A DNA stretch of 64,000 nt. Origin: Clostridium paridis. Its GTDB lineage: Bacteria; Bacillota; Clostridia; Clostridiales; Clostridiaceae. The notes under the pieces were generated by a model. That model had not been told where the DNA came from. It saw nothing but the letters and a program-made list of their open reading frames with translations, and made no database searches. Positions 8,092-16,843 of the stretch are shown piece after piece. The translations under genes were made by a program, and so were the position numbers. Each line of letters begins with the position of its first letter. Position 1 is the stretch's first letter. Location of the stretch: NCBI RefSeq assembly GCF_016765615.1, contig NZ_JAESWA010000022.1, forward strand, positions 707,542-771,541, read 5' to 3'.

Positions 8092-8613
8092 CTATAATGT
8101 ATCTTGTCCTTCTTCCCAATTAATTGGGCAAAGTCCATTAGTTTTAAGTGCTTTTAGCACTCTAATAGCTTCCTTAGTATTTCTTCCTACATTCTTATTA
8201 TGATAAAGTGCATATTGTACAATCCCTTCTGGATCTATTATAAATAGCCCTCTTAAAGCTACTCCTTCTTCTTCAATAAGTACGCCTAAATCTCTAGATA
8301 GGCTCTTAGTGATATCAGATGCTATTGGGAAATTAATTTTTCCAAGACTACTTTCTATCCATGCTTTATGTGAGTGAACACTATCGACGCTAACTCCTAA
8401 AATCTCTGCATCTTCTGACTTAAATTCTTCTATAGCTTGTGAGAATCCAGTAATCTCTGTAGGACATACAAAAGTAAAATCTAATGGATAGAAAAATAAT
8501 ACTAACCATTTTCCTTTATAATCCCCTTTGCTTACGCTAATAAAATCACTTCCATCACCTTTAACTGCTTCAAGCTTAAAATCAGGTAACTCTCTGCCTA
8601 CTAATCTTTCCAT
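8092..8613 (-). CDS. 2-Cys peroxiredoxin (AhpC/TSA family)
   Basis: 173 residues. It reduces hydrogen peroxide and organic peroxides with a peroxidatic Cys in the signature FYPLDFTFVCPTE; a resolving Cys is seen near the C-terminus in GLCPINWEEG. The order and length fit typical 2-Cys enzymes (Prx1/AhpC). The frame is open upstream, but the ATG at 8611-8613 is chosen because TAGGAGG stands 7 bases before it. In an oxygen-sensitive cell next to a hydrogenase operon it is a plausible defence gene. An inverted repeat AATTGT-CTAAC-ACAATT at 8637-8653 lies in its leader; its binder is unknown. Confidence 0.93.
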   Translation of the reverse strand: MERLVGRELPDFKLEAVKGDGSDFISVSKGDYKGKWLVLFFYPLDFTFVCPTEITGFSQAIEEFKSEDAEILGVSVDSVHSHKAWIESSLGKINFPIASDITKSLSRDLGVLIEEEGVALRGLFIIDPEGIVQYALYHNKNVGRNTKEAIRVLKALKTNGLCPINWEEGQDTL

Positions 8614-8769
8614 AATAATACCTCCTATAACTGTAAAATTGTCTAACACAATTAAAGCACATATTATTTATTTTGTTAAACAGCAAAATCCCTGATTATA
8701 GCAATATATCTTCCTGTAGATACTATATACTCCATAATAATACTTATTGATAATTATTATTAATTAATA

Positions 8770-9996
8770 TTATATATTGTTTATACTCTTTATTATCCAC
8801 TTATTATCTTTATATTCACATGTAGTCATGAAAGTCTTTTCTTTCTTCTCTTTATTTATTGATATTCCAATAAAATCTTTTCCTGTACTGTATTCTATTT
8901 TAACTTTTACATTTCCAGAGTAGACTTTACCATCAAAGTTAAAGGAATCCTTCTCTATTTCGCAATCAATTTTATCCATGCTATATATATTTTTTAATAA
9001 AAAGTATTTCTTCGTTAAATCTGAATATAATAAAAACTTCTGATCTTCTGAAACATTTTCTATAAGATTGCTGTCTTCTTTATTTAATGCATTTATAACA
9101 CTTTCATAAAAGCTAGTTACATTCTTAGTTATATCTTGTTCAGCCTTATCATTTATCATCTGAATTTTTGGTGTTATCTCTGGAAATTTCCCAACTTCAA
9201 TTTCTTCACTTTGAATTTCTCCCCAAGGGAATGTGAATTTAAAATACAATTTATTTTTCTCATCAATTGGGAAAAAACTATAATTTTTAATATCCTTAAC
9301 TGTTTTATTAATATCTTTATTATTAATATAAACTTCTCCTTCTTGATATGGGGAATTTATTATTGTTATTGCATTTCCTTGAAGTTCAAAATCTACTGAT
9401 TCATCCTTGAATAATGATATTTCCTTGCTACCCTTAGCTTTTCCATAATCATCTCCAGCTATAGCATTAATCGTATATATTCCTGGGAGCTTATCTTTAA
9501 TGATCAATGGTTCATCACTTTTTGTATTGCCAACATCTTTGCTATCTATATCTATTTCTGATGGATAATTTGTACTTATCTTAATTTGAAATCCTTCTGA
9601 CTCCAAATAATATCCTTCAAAAATTAATTTTTTCTTATTCTTCAATGTAATCCCCAAAGCTTTTCCATTATCTTTAATATTCTTGATAAATGCATCCCCA
9701 TTCTTTTCTCTTGATAAATAATCTAACAGTGGCTTTACTTCCTCGCTTGTGACCTTCTTACCATTTACCGTTATTAATGAGGAGAATTTCTTAACATCAT
9801 TGTTAGCAATAGATTTTTCCAAGGAATTAAGAAAGTACTTTTCTGTACTTCTGCTATACTGAGCTACATAAATAAGTGATATTAAAATTATCGCTATAAC
9901 TGGAACTATCACCTTATAATATTTTTTAAAAACTACTATGCCTATGTCTTTTCCATGTAGGATATAATTTTTAAAGTTTATTAAATACTTCCTCAT
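8770..9996 (-). CDS. TcaA/YvbJ-like single-pass membrane protein
   Basis: 408 residues. A basic cytoplasmic N-terminus of about 28 residues is followed by one membrane segment (about 29-48, VIVPVIAIILISLIYVA) and a long extracytoplasmic part. That part shows repeats of small beta domains (PGIYTINA..., GNAITII..., VYINNKD) and a final NTF2-like domain ending TTCEYKDNKWIIKSI, the order seen in TcaA/YvbJ proteins, which bear on cell-wall stress and glycopeptide response in staphylococci. The N-terminal zinc ribbon of that family is missing. It is the second gene of a pair, 15 bases after 10012-10335. Family call by pattern only. Confidence 0.6.
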   Translation of the reverse strand: MRKYLINFKNYILHGKDIGIVVFKKYYKVIVPVIAIILISLIYVAQYSRSTEKYFLNSLEKSIANNDVKKFSSLITVNGKKVTSEEVKPLLDYLSREKNGDAFIKNIKDNGKALGITLKNKKKLIFEGYYLESEGFQIKISTNYPSEIDIDSKDVGNTKSDEPLIIKDKLPGIYTINAIAGDDYGKAKGSKEISLFKDESVDFELQGNAITIINSPYQEGEVYINNKDINKTVKDIKNYSFFPIDEKNKLYFKFTFPWGEIQSEEIEVGKFPEITPKIQMINDKAEQDITKNVTSFYESVINALNKEDSNLIENVSEDQKFLLYSDLTKKYFLLKNIYSMDKIDCEIEKDSFNFDGKVYSGNVKVKIEYSTGKDFIGISINKEKKEKTFMTTCEYKDNKWIIKSINNI

Positions 9997-10011
9997 TTTA
10001 CTCTCCCTAAC

Positions 10012-10335
10012 TTACTCCAAAATATCTATCATCCATTTTTCACACTCAACACATTTATATATTCTTATTACAAATAACTCTAAATTTTCAGGTTCAGAGT
10101 CTAATTCTTCAGTTAATAGGAATTCATCTTCTTCGTTAATGAATCCTTTTATTTCTGCAAAATAATTCTCTTTTGTTTGGAAACAACAGTCATTATTATC
10201 TACACAACTTATTTTTTCTAAACTAAGCGCCTCTTGGAATTCCTGTATTATTGGTATTATATCCACATATTCTGAATAATCATCCTGAAACTCCTCTTTA
10301 TAAAACTTTACTCCATCAATTTCAAATAACAACAT
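10012..10335 (-). CDS. Small acidic protein of unknown function with C-terminal CxxC
   Basis: 107 residues, very acidic, with scattered cysteines (CVDNNDCC at about 44-51) and a C-terminal CVECEKWMI. No membrane segment or recognised domain. The CxxC near the end may bind metal, but only one pair is obvious. It sits just upstream of the TcaA-like gene and is probably cotranscribed. The ribosome site (AAAGG) is weak and rather far from the ATG. Confidence 0.55.
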   Translation of the reverse strand: MLLFEIDGVKFYKEEFQDDYSEYVDIIPIIQEFQEALSLEKISCVDNNDCCFQTKENYFAEIKGFINEEDEFLLTEELDSEPENLELFVIRIYKCVECEKWMIDILE

Positions 10336-10474
10336 TTCTACACTGCCTTTCTTTTCTGATTTATTATCTATAATACCACAAATTTCATTAATCTTTATAC
10401 ATTCTTAAGCTTTTTTTAACTAAGCTTTAAGGTTTTTGTAACCTTTTTATAAGGTATTCAATGTATAATATGTA

Positions 10475-10558
10475 TATAAGATTTAATTTTCCCTATAATT
10501 TAATGGAGTTCTGAGTCCCCTCTCAGAACTCAAAGAAGCTCCTTTTGGGGCTTTTTTT
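10475..10558 (+). ncRNA. Candidate small RNA with a CCCC loop
   Basis: Two hairpins lie back to back. GAGTTCTGAG (10506-10515) pairs perfectly with CTCAGAACTC (10522-10531) around the loop TCCCCT, and AAGCTCC (10536-10542) pairs with GGGGCTT (10547-10553) ahead of seven T, a clear intrinsic terminator. A TATAAT at 10464-10469 would place the start near 10475, but I see no good -35 box. No frame is encoded. The downstream PHP gene has its own extended -10 promoter, so this unit looks independent. An attenuator leader for that gene is the alternative. Confidence 0.5.
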
Positions 10559-10583
10559 ATTGTATATAATTATATAACTAGTA

Positions 10584-10592
10584 TGATATAAT
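10584..10592 (+). promoter_or_regulatory. Extended -10 promoter of the PHP phosphatase gene
   Basis: TGATATAAT is a perfect extended -10 (TGnTATAAT), about 30 bases before the start codon and just after the terminator at 10536-10558. TTGTAT at 10560-10565 is 21 bases upstream, too far for a normal -35. Confidence 0.5.
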
Positions 10593-10620
10593 CTAATTAT
10601 TAAGAATTAGGAGGAAAATA

Positions 10621-11385
10621 ATGATTTTTGATAACCATATGCACACTATATTTTCTAGCGATTCTAAAATGAAAATTGAAGAAGTTATAGAAGAAAGTAA
10701 AAATAAAAATCTTGCTGTTACTCTTACTGAACATATTGATTTAGATTTTCCTGATCCTGCACTATTTAGGTGCGATGTACCTAAATATATTAAAACCTAT
10801 GAGCCCTATAGATCTGAAATACTTAAACTAGGAATTGAGATAGGACTTAATTCTTCATTTGTTAGTGATTATACCAACATAATTAATTCAAATCCCTTTG
10901 ATTACGTTATTGGCTCAGTTCATATGGTAAATGGTAAAGACATTTATGTAGATTTTTATAATCCTGAAAAAAGCAAAGATGAACTTTATATAGAATATTT
11001 AGTTGCTATGGAGAAGCTTGTTGACTCATTTGATTGCTTTGATGCACTTGGTCATATCGATTATGCGTGCCGCTATGCTCCTTATGAAGATAAAGAAATC
11101 CATATAGAATTGTATGGTGAATATATTGATAATGTTTTAAAAAAGCTCCTATCTAAAGATAAATTGTTAGAACTAAATACAAGAATGTTACATGAAAAAG
11201 AAAGATATATATCTTTATATAAAATTTTTAAAAGATATAAAGATTTAGGCGGTAAATATGTAACCTTAGGTTCGGATGCTCACGGAAAATCAGCAATTGG
11301 TGTTAATTTTAAAGAAGCTAATGAGCTAATTACATCTATTGGACTTAAGGCTGTTCACTTTAGTGAACGTAAATTAGAATATTAA
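10621..11385 (+). CDS. hisK: PHP-family histidinol-phosphatase
   Basis: 254 residues of the PHP metallohydrolase fold. Metal-binding motifs appear in order: NHMHTIFSSDS (residues 5-15), TEH (about 40), GSVH (about 100), GHIDY (about 140) and GSDAHG (near 220). The usual function of such proteins in Firmicutes is removal of phosphate from L-histidinol phosphate, the eighth step of histidine synthesis. The his operon at 13.5-21 kb has no phosphatase (its HisB is only the dehydratase), so this gene fills the gap. The ATG follows AGGAGG at 7 bases. It is transcribed away from the his operon on its own promoter. Confidence 0.85.
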   Translation: MIFDNHMHTIFSSDSKMKIEEVIEESKNKNLAVTLTEHIDLDFPDPALFRCDVPKYIKTYEPYRSEILKLGIEIGLNSSFVSDYTNIINSNPFDYVIGSVHMVNGKDIYVDFYNPEKSKDELYIEYLVAMEKLVDSFDCFDALGHIDYACRYAPYEDKEIHIELYGEYIDNVLKKLLSKDKLLELNTRMLHEKERYISLYKIFKRYKDLGGKYVTLGSDAHGKSAIGVNFKEANELITSIGLKAVHFSERKLEY

Positions 11386-11387
11386 CT

Positions 11388-11434
11388 AAAAGACATCCTT
11401 AAGAACTATTAATTCCTTTAAGGATGTCTTTTTT
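11388..11434. terminator. Bidirectional terminator between hisK and the DegT gene
   Basis: A 15-bp stem AAAAGACATCCTTAA/TTAAGGATGTCTTTT with T-runs on both sides separates two convergent genes. Confidence 0.9.
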
Positions 11435-11441
11435 ATGCAAT

Positions 11442-12626
11442 TTATTTTATTTCATTTACTATTTTTACAACTTCTTTTGCAATATAATCAGCATCTTCTA
11501 ATTTTAATGTTGAATATACAGGAAGTGTTATTTCATTTTCATATTGAGCATATGCATTTGGATAATCCTTGATATCTAATCCTAAGTTTTTATAAAGAGT
11601 TAGCATTGGAAGTGGTTTATAGTGTACATTTGTTCCAATACCTAATTCAGCTAATCTATAAATTAATAGATTTCTCTTAGTCTCATCAAATCCTTTTATT
11701 CTCAAGGTGTATAAATGATATGAAGATTCTGTTCCCTCATCATTCTTACTTGGCGGTAAGATTGCCCATTCATAATCTTTTAGTATATTAGAGTAGGTAT
11801 TAAATATATCTGCTCTTTTTCTTAGCATATCTTCATATCGAGTAAGCTGAACAAGACCAATAGCTGCACTCATGTCTGTCATGTTGCATTTAAATCCATC
11901 AGTTACAATATCATATTCCCATGCACCTAGCTTTGTTTTAGATAGAGCATCTTTTGTTTGTCCATGAAGGGATGTTGTCTTAAATTCTTTAAACAAATCT
12001 TCTATTCCATAAAAATTATTATTATTAAAAGTAAGTGCTCCTCCCTCTGCAGTAGTTAAGTTCTTTACTGCATGGAACGAAAAGCTGTGGAAATCACATT
12101 GTCCTCCAACCCTCTCACCTTTATACTTTGCTCCAAAGGAATGGGCTGAATCACATAGAATTACTATATCTTCTCTCTTTTTAGCTTTTAATATTTCTTT
12201 TATTGCATCATAATCGCATGGGAAACCGCCTAAATCCACTGGCATTATTACCTTAGTTTTAGGTGTTATAGCAGCTTCTAATTTATTTAAATCCATAAAA
12301 AATGAATCTTTTTCAACATCAACTAAAGTTGGAATAATTCCTCTATGAACAGCAACACTTGAAGTAGCTGTATATGTATATGGTGTTGAGATAATTTCAT
12401 CTCCTGCTTTTATATCAAGTATCTTTAAAACTAATTCCATTGCTGCAGTAGCTGAATTTAGGGCAACTGCCTTATTTACTGATAAATATTTTTGTATCTC
12501 TTCTTCAAACTTCACAAGCTTTGGGCCTGATGTGATCCAACCTGATCTTAAAACTTCTGCAACAGCCTCAATTTCGGCTTCTGTTATATCTGGCGGCGAA
12601 AATGGTATACTTTTTCTGTTATCCAT
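11442..12626 (-). CDS. DegT/DnrJ/EryC1/StrS-family PLP aminotransferase
   Basis: 394 residues, normal for sugar aminotransferases that use PLP to make aminosugars for surface polymers. Visible motifs are SGWITSGP near the N-terminus, the substrate loop STPYTYTATSS, the PLP aspartate in ILCDSAHSFG and the Schiff-base lysine in FHAVKNLTTAEGG. The ATG at 12624-12626 is chosen because AAAGGAG lies 9 bases ahead; a longer frame 18 codons upstream has no ribosome site. It is divergent from the GtrA gene, and both may serve envelope glycan or lipid modification. The substrate cannot be told. Confidence 0.9.
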   Translation of the reverse strand: MDNRKSIPFSPPDITEAEIEAVAEVLRSGWITSGPKLVKFEEEIQKYLSVNKAVALNSATAAMELVLKILDIKAGDEIISTPYTYTATSSVAVHRGIIPTLVDVEKDSFFMDLNKLEAAITPKTKVIMPVDLGGFPCDYDAIKEILKAKKREDIVILCDSAHSFGAKYKGERVGGQCDFHSFSFHAVKNLTTAEGGALTFNNNNFYGIEDLFKEFKTTSLHGQTKDALSKTKLGAWEYDIVTDGFKCNMTDMSAAIGLVQLTRYEDMLRKRADIFNTYSNILKDYEWAILPPSKNDEGTESSYHLYTLRIKGFDETKRNLLIYRLAELGIGTNVHYKPLPMLTLYKNLGLDIKDYPNAYAQYENEITLPVYSTLKLEDADYIAKEVVKIVNEIK

Positions 12627-12891
12627 CTTGTTATTCTCCTTTAATTCTAGATCTAAATTTAATTTACTAAACAAATCCATTTTATATCAATTCGATTAAT
12701 TTGTCATTTATGTATTTAATTAAAATATGCTAATTTCCACTATTTTAGCTAATATCATTAGATTTAATTTGTTTTTAATACTTATTATATTATATTCCAA
12801 TAGGTTGAATTATTGGTAATATTTTATCATAGTGAAAATTAATAATTATTTTAATGATATTCTATTTTTATTATGTTAAAATGTTTTTAGT

Positions 12892-12920
12892 TTGTATTTT
12901 GCATGTAATCATTTTCTAAT
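12892..12920 (+). promoter_or_regulatory. Possible promoter of the GtrA gene
   Basis: TTGTAT and TCTAAT are 17 bases apart, ending about 20 bases before the TTG start. The rest of 12627-12941 is very AT-rich spacer between divergent genes, with no other structure I can support. Confidence 0.3.
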
Positions 12921-12941
12921 ACTATCTTGGAGGGGAATTTT

Positions 12942-13409
12942 TTGATAAACAAAAGCTTTAATTATAAATCCATTATTCAATTTATTACTTATGCCTTAGT
13001 TGGAGCATCCAATGTAATAATAGATTTAATTGTACTTAATATACTATGGTTTGCTTCAGGTATGTATATAGGCAGAATCAATTATCTTTTTAAGTTAATT
13101 TCGTTTGCGGTATATTCTACTACTGGATATTTACTTAATAAGAAATATACTTTTAAAACAAAAGCTTCAATAAAATCTTACTTTAGTTATATTTCCCTTT
13201 TAGCAGTATTAAGCTTAATGGATGCTATTATTTTAGTTAAACTAACAAGATTAAACCCTTTCCACTTACATAGAGGCATGAATGCAAACCTATCAGCCTT
13301 TACTGCTGCTATGGCAACAGGCTTGATTGGTTTTATAATTAATAAGTTTATTATATTTAGAAAGAAGTCACACAAAGAACATCCAAATGAAATGGGTGAA
13401 CTTCACTAA
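12942..13409 (+). CDS. GtrA-like membrane protein
   Basis: 155 residues with four predicted membrane segments (about 12-32, 43-65, 80-100 and 120-140), the size and shape of GtrA proteins. These are thought to help move lipid-linked sugars across the membrane for decoration of wall polymers. Signature-like features are FITYALVGASNVIIDL at the start and FIINKFIIFRK at the end. The start is taken as the TTG at 12942, 6 bases after GGAGGGG; an upstream in-frame TTG at 12927 would place the ribosome site inside the coding sequence. No glycosyltransferase is adjacent; the nearest glycan gene is the divergent DegT aminotransferase. Confidence 0.85.
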   Translation: MINKSFNYKSIIQFITYALVGASNVIIDLIVLNILWFASGMYIGRINYLFKLISFAVYSTTGYLLNKKYTFKTKASIKSYFSYISLLAVLSLMDAIILVKLTRLNPFHLHRGMNANLSAFTAAMATGLIGFIINKFIIFRKKSHKEHPNEMGELH

Positions 13410-13424
13410 ATTTTTGTACATTCC

Positions 13425-13462
13425 AAAAATCCCTCCATATTTTATCATATGGGGGGATTTTC
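13425..13462. terminator. Bidirectional terminator for gtrA and the his operon
   Basis: A strong stem AAAATCCCTCCATAT against ATATGGGGGGATTTT, six-base loop, between convergent genes. It ends the his operon 9 bases after the hisE stop. Confidence 0.88.
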
Positions 13463-13470
13463 TAATATCT

Positions 13471-13797
13471 TTATAGATTTTTTACTTCTTTTCTTTCGCC
13501 TTTAAAATTGCCTATCTTCTCACTTCTTTTTTTCAATTCTTCTTCTACTGCTTCTAGTGGTATATCTAGTTCTGCCATTAGCACTAATAAATGATAGGTT
13601 AGGTCACATATTTCTGCTACTTGATCTTCTTTGCTATCTCCTTTTGAGGCTATAATTACTTCTGTACTTTCCTCACCTATTTTCTTTAATATTTTATCCA
13701 AGCCTTTTGAAAATAGATATTTAGTATATGATTCTTCTTCGCCATCTTCTTTTCTAGATAAAATAAGTTTATATAAGCTTTCTAATTCACTTTTCAT
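13471..13797 (-). CDS. hisE: Phosphoribosyl-ATP pyrophosphohydrolase
   Basis: 108 residues of the all-alpha MazG-like fold. It removes pyrophosphate from phosphoribosyl-ATP, step 2 of histidine synthesis. The conserved stretch [15 protein letters not shown] and the following [18 protein letters not shown] carry the acidic metal ligands. It overlaps the hisI stop codon by 4 bases (ATGA), so the two are translationally coupled; many bacteria have them fused as hisIE. It is last in the ten-gene operon. Confidence 0.95.
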   Translation of the reverse strand: MKSELESLYKLILSRKEDGEEESYTKYLFSKGLDKILKKIGEESTEVIIASKGDSKEDQVAEICDLTYHLLVLMAELDIPLEAVEEELKKRSEKIGNFKGERKEVKNL

Positions 13798-14129
13798 ATC
13801 CTTCCCCCATCTATTTTATTGAAAAAGCAACTATTTTTCCCCGTATGGCATGCTGGACCTTTTGGCTCAACCATCACTAATATTGTATCTCCATCACAAT
13901 CATAGTACATTTCTTTTACAAATTGTAAATTACCTGAAGTTGCTCCTTTATTCCAATATTCATTTCTACTTCTTGAATAAAACCACGTGGTTCCACTTTC
14001 TAAAGTCTTATTAAGACTTTCTTTATTCATATATGCTAGCATTAACACTTCTTTTGTTTTATAATCCTGAACTATTGCTGGTACAAGAGAATTACCTTTG
14101 TCAAAATCAATTTTCTCTATATCAAACAT
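13794..14129 (-). CDS. hisI: Phosphoribosyl-AMP cyclohydrolase
   Basis: 111 residues, typical for a stand-alone HisI. It opens the adenine ring of phosphoribosyl-AMP (step 3). Zinc and magnesium sites are visible: [28 protein letters not shown] holds the CDxDxD and the two later cysteines in GPACHTG and [17 protein letters not shown] is also diagnostic. It starts at an ATG after AAAGGAG, 10 bases after hisF. Confidence 0.96.
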   Translation of the reverse strand: MFDIEKIDFDKGNSLVPAIVQDYKTKEVLMLAYMNKESLNKTLESGTTWFYSRSRNEYWNKGATSGNLQFVKEMYYDCDGDTILVMVEPKGPACHTGKNSCFFNKIDGGRI

Positions 14130-14139
14130 AAAATCTCCT

Positions 14140-14901
14140 TTATTTTCTCATAGGAATTTTTCTTTCTCTTAAATAATCTTTAACTTCATTTATTCGAAGT
14201 TCCCCATAATGAAATAGAGACGCAGCTAATGCAGCATCAGCTTTCCCACTTTCGAAGGCTTCATAAAAATGTTCTAAACTTCCACAACCTCCAGAGGCTA
14301 TAACAGGTACGTTAACTATTTCATCAACCTTTGCAAGAAGTTTATTATCAAAACCTTCCTTTGTTCCATCTCTATCCATGGATGTTAGAAGTATTTCTCC
14401 TGCCCCAAGCTTTACCCCTTCTTCAATCCAACTAAGAACGTCTAAGCCAGTATCTATTCTTCCTCCATTTACAAACACATTCCATCCAGTATTATCAGTT
14501 CTTCTTTTAGCATCTACTGCAAGTACTATACACTGAGAGCCAAAGTAATAGGATCCTTCTTTAATCAGTTCCTTATTTCTCACTGCAGCAGAGTTAAGAG
14601 ATATCTTATCTGCACCTGCTCTTAATATCCTTCTAATGTCATCTACTGAAGTTAATCCCCCTCCTACAGTAAAGGGAATAAATACTTTTTCAGCAGTTCT
14701 TCTAACCACATCCTCCATTATTCCTCTTCCTTCATGAGTTGCCTTAATATCTAAAAACACTAGTTCATCAGCACCTTCATTACTGTAGTATTCTGCGAGT
14801 TCTACTGGGTCTCCAACATTTATAAGTCCTTTAAAATTAATTCCCTTAACAACTCTTCCCTTATCTACATCTAGACAGGGAATTATTCTTTTAGTATGCA
14901 T
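14140..14901 (-). CDS. hisF: Imidazole glycerol phosphate synthase, cyclase subunit
   Basis: 253 residues forming a (beta-alpha)8 barrel. With HisH it makes imidazole glycerol phosphate and AICAR from PRFAR (step 5). The N-terminal [16 protein letters not shown] carries catalytic Asp11, and the second catalytic Asp is in [12 protein letters not shown]. The phosphate loops VGGGLTS and ASGGCGS are present. It lies 15 bases after hisA behind AGGAGGG. HisH is in the same operon, as expected for a heterodimer. Confidence 0.97.
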   Translation of the reverse strand: MHTKRIIPCLDVDKGRVVKGINFKGLINVGDPVELAEYYSNEGADELVFLDIKATHEGRGIMEDVVRRTAEKVFIPFTVGGGLTSVDDIRRILRAGADKISLNSAAVRNKELIKEGSYYFGSQCIVLAVDAKRRTDNTGWNVFVNGGRIDTGLDVLSWIEEGVKLGAGEILLTSMDRDGTKEGFDNKLLAKVDEIVNVPVIASGGCGSLEHFYEAFESGKADAALAASLFHYGELRINEVKDYLRERKIPMRK

Positions 14902-14916
14902 AATATCCCTCCTAGG

Positions 14917-15630
14917 TTATTTAACTAAATCCAATGCATCTTTCAATGAAAGTTCTCCTGAATAAATAGCCTTTCCAGTTATTGCCCCATATATATCTAG
15001 TTCCTTTAGTTTTTGAATATCTTCTATATTTTTAACTCCACCAGAAGCTGTAATTTTTATATTTACTTCCTCTTTTAGCCTCTTTAACATTTCAAGATTA
15101 ACACCTTGAAGGGTTCCATCTCTGCTTATATCTGTAACAATAATATTATCTACGCCGTAGTCTGCCATAGTTTTGCTAAAGTGAATATAGTCTAAATTAC
15201 TTTCTTTAAGCCATCCATTACCGCAGACCTTTCCATCTCTAGCATCAATTCCTACTATAATAGCATCTCCATATTTATCTAATGCTCTTAATAACAATTC
15301 TTTATCTTCAATTGCTGCTGTTCCTAGAATAACCTTATCTACTCCATTAGATAGAAGCTTATCTATTCTATCAAGGTTTCTTATCCCTCCACCTACTTCA
15401 ATAGACATATCTAAGTCTTTTGCAATCTTTAGAATAATCTCCTCATTTATTCCTGTTCCTTCCTTTGCTCCATCTAAATCAACCAAATGAAGATTAGTTG
15501 CTCCTAAGCTTTGAAATTCTTTAGCTTGATCGAATATATCCTTTGCTACGATTTCCTCTTTAGAATAATCTCCTTGATATAATCTAACAGCTTTTCCACC
15601 TCTAATGTCTATGGCCGGTAATATTATCAT
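14917..15630 (-). CDS. hisA: ProFAR isomerase
   Basis: 237 residues, a (beta-alpha)8 barrel related to HisF. It isomerises ProFAR to PRFAR (step 4). Catalytic Asp residues lie in ILPAIDIRGGKAVRLYQGDY and VTDISRDGTLQG; phosphate loops are VGGGIR and ASGGVK. Its ATG overlaps the hisH stop in TAATG, implying coupled translation. Confidence 0.97.
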   Translation of the reverse strand: MIILPAIDIRGGKAVRLYQGDYSKEEIVAKDIFDQAKEFQSLGATNLHLVDLDGAKEGTGINEEIILKIAKDLDMSIEVGGGIRNLDRIDKLLSNGVDKVILGTAAIEDKELLLRALDKYGDAIIVGIDARDGKVCGNGWLKESNLDYIHFSKTMADYGVDNIIVTDISRDGTLQGVNLEMLKRLKEEVNIKITASGGVKNIEDIQKLKELDIYGAITGKAIYSGELSLKDALDLVK

Positions 15631-16238
15631 TAAATCAACTCCCTAAAGTTTTTTAATATCTTAAGTCCTACTTCTCCGCTTTTTTCTGGATGAAACTGTG
15701 CTCCGTACACCTTACCTTTATTAACTATCGCTGGTATTTTATTTTCTCCATAATTACTATAGGCAATAAGATTTTCATCTTTTATATTTTCTCCTTGAAA
15801 TGAATGAACAAAATATACATAGCTCTCAACTTGTAACTCTTCCATTATTTTATCTTGCCTATTTACCTCTAAGGAGTTCCACCCAATATGCGGTATCTTA
15901 ACACTGCTTTCTTTAAGTTTTTTGACTTCTCCTTGTATTATATTTAACCCTTCACATTCTTCGCCCTCATATCCTTTTGAGAATAATAATTGCATACCTA
16001 AACATATTCCAAGCATAGGTTTGCCCTTGTCCACTTCTTCCAGAATTATTTGGTCTAAATTATATTCTTTTAGATTTTTCATAGCATCAGGAAATGCGCC
16101 TACTCCTGGTAACAATATTCCTTTTGATGTCTTAATTTCGTTATAATCTCTTGTGACTTTACTCTCTATACCAAGGAATTTAAAAGCATTATATACACTT
16201 TTAAGATTTCCCATATCATAATCAATGATGCTTATCAT
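15630..16238 (-). CDS. hisH: Imidazole glycerol phosphate synthase, glutaminase subunit
   Basis: 202 residues, a class I glutamine amidotransferase. It hydrolyses glutamine and feeds ammonia to HisF. The triad is visible: nucleophile Cys in LGICLGMQLLF (about residue 78) and His/Glu in GAQFHPEKSG (about 182-184). The oxyanion region is LPGVGAFPDAM. The ATG follows AAGGAGGG; hisB ends 11 bases upstream. Confidence 0.97.
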   Translation of the reverse strand: MISIIDYDMGNLKSVYNAFKFLGIESKVTRDYNEIKTSKGILLPGVGAFPDAMKNLKEYNLDQIILEEVDKGKPMLGICLGMQLLFSKGYEGEECEGLNIIQGEVKKLKESSVKIPHIGWNSLEVNRQDKIMEELQVESYVYFVHSFQGENIKDENLIAYSNYGENKIPAIVNKGKVYGAQFHPEKSGEVGLKILKNFRELI

Positions 16239-16249
16239 TTTGACCCTCC

Positions 16250-16843
16250 TTAAAGAGCTCCTTTACTAGAAGGAATTCGGTTTATATTATTTTCATCTAT
16301 TGTTACAGCTTCTTTCAAAGCTCTTCCTAAAGCTTTGAATAGGCCTTCAATTTTATGGTGATCATTCTCCCCATATAAAATTCTTCCATGTAAAGTAATC
16401 TCTGCATTCATAGCTAAGGCTCTAAAGAATTCCTTTACCATTTCAGTTGAAAAGTTTCCTATACTCTCTCTTGAAAAGTCTCCCTCAAAGTGCAAGAATC
16501 CTCTTCCAGATATATCAAGAGAAACTGTAGCTAATGCTTCATCCATAGGTAAAAAGAAGTTGCCATATCTTTTTATTCCTTTCTTATCTCCTAAAGCTTC
16601 TTTTATTGCTTTTCCTAGTAGTATTCCTGTATCTTCAACTAAATGATGATCATCAATATATATATCCCCTTTTGCTTTAATATTTAAATCAAAATTCCCG
16701 TGAAATGATAATAATGTTAGCATATGATCAAAAAATCCAACTCCTGTTGATATTTCTGAATTACCACATCCATCAATATTAAGTTCCATTGCAATTTGAG
16801 TTTCTTTTGTATCTCTCTTACCTTTATAAACTCTTAATGTCAT
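16250..16843 (-). CDS. hisB: Imidazoleglycerol-phosphate dehydratase
   Basis: 197 residues, the monofunctional dehydratase (step 6) without the phosphatase domain found in enterobacterial HisB. The two manganese-binding repeats appear as [13 protein letters not shown] and [14 protein letters not shown] in the first half and [16 protein letters not shown] in the second. The ATG at 16841-16843 is preferred: AAGGAG lies 9 bases upstream, while two ATGs further up lie on or too close to the ribosome site. The start falls inside the end of hisC, overlapping it by 20 bases. Confidence 0.96.
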   Translation of the reverse strand: MTLRVYKGKRDTKETQIAMELNIDGCGNSEISTGVGFFDHMLTLLSFHGNFDLNIKAKGDIYIDDHHLVEDTGILLGKAIKEALGDKKGIKRYGNFFLPMDEALATVSLDISGRGFLHFEGDFSRESIGNFSTEMVKEFFRALAMNAEITLHGRILYGENDHHKIEGLFKALGRALKEAVTIDENNINRIPSSKGAL

